Shown: positions 13,307 through 14,736 of the stretch, piece by piece
Numbering within the stretch: position 1 is the stretch's first letter
How the letters are laid out: the number at the start of each line of letters is the position of its first letter
Source: Verrucomicrobiota bacterium
GTDB taxonomy: Bacteria > Verrucomicrobiota > Verrucomicrobiia > Verrucomicrobiales > DEV007
Assembly: GCA_013152075.1 (NCBI GenBank)
Contig: JAADHD010000161.1
Span: forward strand, 1 to 14,736
DNA length: 14,736 bases
Reading direction: 5' to 3'
Made by a program: the position numbers and the translations under genes
The notes under the pieces: generated by a model
The model's input: only the letters and a program-made list of their open reading frames with translations
Database searches by the model: none
What the model was told of the DNA's origin: nothing

Positions 13307-14736
13307 ATGGACACCAATCCGTTTTTAGAAGAAGATCTTCATATCCGGCATAGGCCGGAAAGTTGCACGCTGGTTATTTTCGGGGCTACCGGAGATCTCA
13401 CGCACCGCAAACTCATTCCGGCGCTCTACAATCTGGCGGCAGTGGGCAATCTGCCGCCGGGCTTAAAGGTGATCGGTTTTGCGCGTCGGGAAAAAAGCGA
13501 CGAGGTGTTTCGTGACGGACTTGAGAAAGTGATCCGGGAAATTTCTCCCGCTACTTTTAATGATCAATTGTGGAAGAGCTTCTCTGAGAATGTGTTTTAT
13601 CATCAGAGTGAGTTCCAGGATCTGGAGGGCTATGAAGGGCTCAAGGAAAAGCTTGAGAAAATTGAAGCGGAAGGCGGCGGCAGTGGCAATCGACTGTTCT
13701 ACGTTGCCTCGGCGCCGGAGTTTTTCGACGATATTCTGCTGCACCTGCGTGATGCGGAGTTGAACAAGACGGGAGTGAATGCCGATCCGGATGCTTGGGC
13801 GAGAGCGGTGGTGGAAAAACCCTTTGGCATTGACCTCACAACAGCTCAGCATCTCAACCGGGTGGTGAGCAACACCTTCCAGGAAAGCGAAACCTATCGC
13901 ATCGACCATTATCTGGGCAAGGAGACAGCGCAGAACATCATGGTGCTGCGTTTTGCTAATGCGATTTTCGAGCCCTTGTGGAGCAATCGTCACATTGACC
14001 AGGTGCAGATCACCTGCGCCGAAAACCTCGGCATGGAAGGCGGGCGTGGTGCTTATTACGACACTGCCGGCGCTTTGCGGGACATGGTGCAGAATCATCT
14101 GCTCCAGTTGCTAAGCCTTATTGCCATGGAGCCACCTACGGATCTCAGTGCGGATGGAGTTCGTGATGAAAAGGTGAAAGTGCTGCGCTCCCTGCGCCCG
14201 ATGAATGGCGCTGAGGAAGTAGGAAACAATGTGGTGCGTGCGCAATACACAGCGGGAGTGGTGGATGGTGATGATGCCGTAGCTTATCGGCGGGAGGATC
14301 GGGTCAATCCCGGATCGATGACGGAAAGTTATGTGGCCTTGCGGATTCATATCGACAACTGGAGATGGGAAGGGGTTCCGTTTTATGTGCGCATGGGCAA
14401 ACAGTTGCCGAAAAAAGCGACCGAGATTTCCATTCATTTTAAGCAGCCGCCGGCGGTTTTGTTCAACACGGTTCCTGGGGCGGATTCCGAAAATGTGTTG
14501 GTGATTCGGATTCAACCGAACGAGGGCATTTCCCTGCGCATGCAGTCCAAGCTGCCCGGTCCCGCTTTACGGATGGAGTCGGTGAAGATGGATTTCCAAT
14601 ACGCGACATCGTTTGGCAAGGGCAGTCCCGAGGCCTACGAGCGTTTACTGCTCGATGCGATGGCTGGAGATGCGACTTTGTTTGCGCGGAGGGATGAAGT
14701 GGAGAACGCCTGGAAATTTGTCGATGCGATTGAGGA
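13307..14736 (+). CDS. zwf: Glucose-6-phosphate 1-dehydrogenase, 3' end beyond the window
   Basis: Zwf oxidises glucose-6-phosphate to 6-phosphogluconolactone with NADP(+), the first step of the oxidative pentose phosphate pathway. The frame opens MDTNPFLEEDLHIRHR, shows the dinucleotide-binding loop FGATGDLTHRK (25-35), EKPFG (170-174) and the active-site signature RIDHYLGKE (198-206). GGRGAYYDTAGALRDMVQNH and WEGVPFYVRMGKQLPKK follow. 476 codons are present without a stop, close to the usual length of about 490-510, so only the last few percent is missing. The ATG lies 3 nt after the stop of the RpiB-GlyA gene and lacks its own good ribosome site, which suggests translational coupling. With RpiB it forms a pentose phosphate cluster. 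Confidence 0.96.
   Translation, partial: MDTNPFLEEDLHIRHRPESCTLVIFGATGDLTHRKLIPALYNLAAVGNLPPGLKVIGFARREKSDEVFRDGLEKVIREISPATFNDQLWKSFSENVFYHQSEFQDLEGYEGLKEKLEKIEAEGGGSGNRLFYVASAPEFFDDILLHLRDAELNKTGVNADPDAWARAVVEKPFGIDLTTAQHLNRVVSNTFQESETYRIDHYLGKETAQNIMVLRFANAIFEPLWSNRHIDQVQITCAENLGMEGGRGAYYDTAGALRDMVQNHLLQLLSLIAMEPPTDLSADGVRDEKVKVLRSLRPMNGAEEVGNNVVRAQYTAGVVDGDDAVAYRREDRVNPGSMTESYVALRIHIDNWRWEGVPFYVRMGKQLPKKATEISIHFKQPPAVLFNTVPGADSENVLVIRIQPNEGISLRMQSKLPGPALRMESVKMDFQYATSFGKGSPEAYERLLLDAMAGDATLFARRDEVENAWKFVDAIE

Noticed and set aside
13463..14098. 211-codon minus-strand open frame
   Set aside because: It is opposite zwf, which has clear G6PD signatures; there is no domain in the reverse product.

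Overview
The window looks like chromosomal DNA from a Gram-negative bacterium of moderate GC content. The gene set is housekeeping (ArgS, TrxB, RsgA, GlyA, Zwf, a PtsN-type IIA protein), with two secreted beta-propeller proteins, weak or absent Shine-Dalgarno sequences at several starts, and a fused RpiB-GlyA protein. I would guess a Verrucomicrobiota-type (PVC) organism, but that is an inference from gene style and is not proven by any marker here.

Layout. (1) Positions 3-1622 hold the 3' part of a large type III restriction/helicase gene that enters from the left edge. It is interrupted by a TAA exactly where the catalytic Glu of its PD-(D/E)xK nuclease motif should be, and 58 codons of recognisable tail follow in frame. 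(2) 1623-2123 is a gene-poor stretch with an 8+8 bp inverted repeat, a small two-helix membrane protein ORF and a perfect 52-bp palindrome. (3) 2130-3670 is a two-gene operon, rsgA and a YchJ-like gene, with a 4-nt ATGA overlap. (4) 3732-4317 is an overlapping small-ORF/nucleotidyltransferase pair resembling a minimal toxin-antitoxin-like cassette, with a strong near-leaderless promoter. (5) trxB lies on the minus strand (5348-4419). Its intergenic region, shared with a divergent Tat-exported BNR-repeat protein gene (5447-6718), carries a 10-bp direct repeat at 21-bp period. (6) A YciA acyl-CoA thioesterase gene and a second exported beta-propeller gene follow (6896-8506). (7) On the minus strand, a PtsN-like PTS IIA gene (10805-10335) lies upstream of argS (10255-8526). 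As read here, argS carries a -1 frameshift near 8813-8822 in its C-terminal region. (8) On the plus strand, a low-molecular-weight phosphatase gene, an RpiB-GlyA fusion gene and zwf (running off the right edge) form a tight cluster.

How the genes fit together. The right-hand cluster joins the pentose phosphate pathway (Zwf, RpiB) with one-carbon metabolism (GlyA). Ribose-5-phosphate, glycine, methylene-THF and NADPH are all used in purine synthesis. The phosphatase-rpiB-glyA order resembles the ywlE-ywlF(rpiB)-ywlG-glyA order of Bacillus subtilis, but here rpiB and glyA are one reading frame. RsgA and ArgS serve translation, and TrxB serves thiol redox balance. The helicase/nuclease and the nucleotidyltransferase pair are the accessory, defence-like elements.

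Two single-base lesions (nonsense in the restriction gene, frameshift in argS) could be real mutations or sequence errors, and the essential nature of argS makes an error likely there. No rRNA, tRNA, CRISPR array or insertion sequence was seen.
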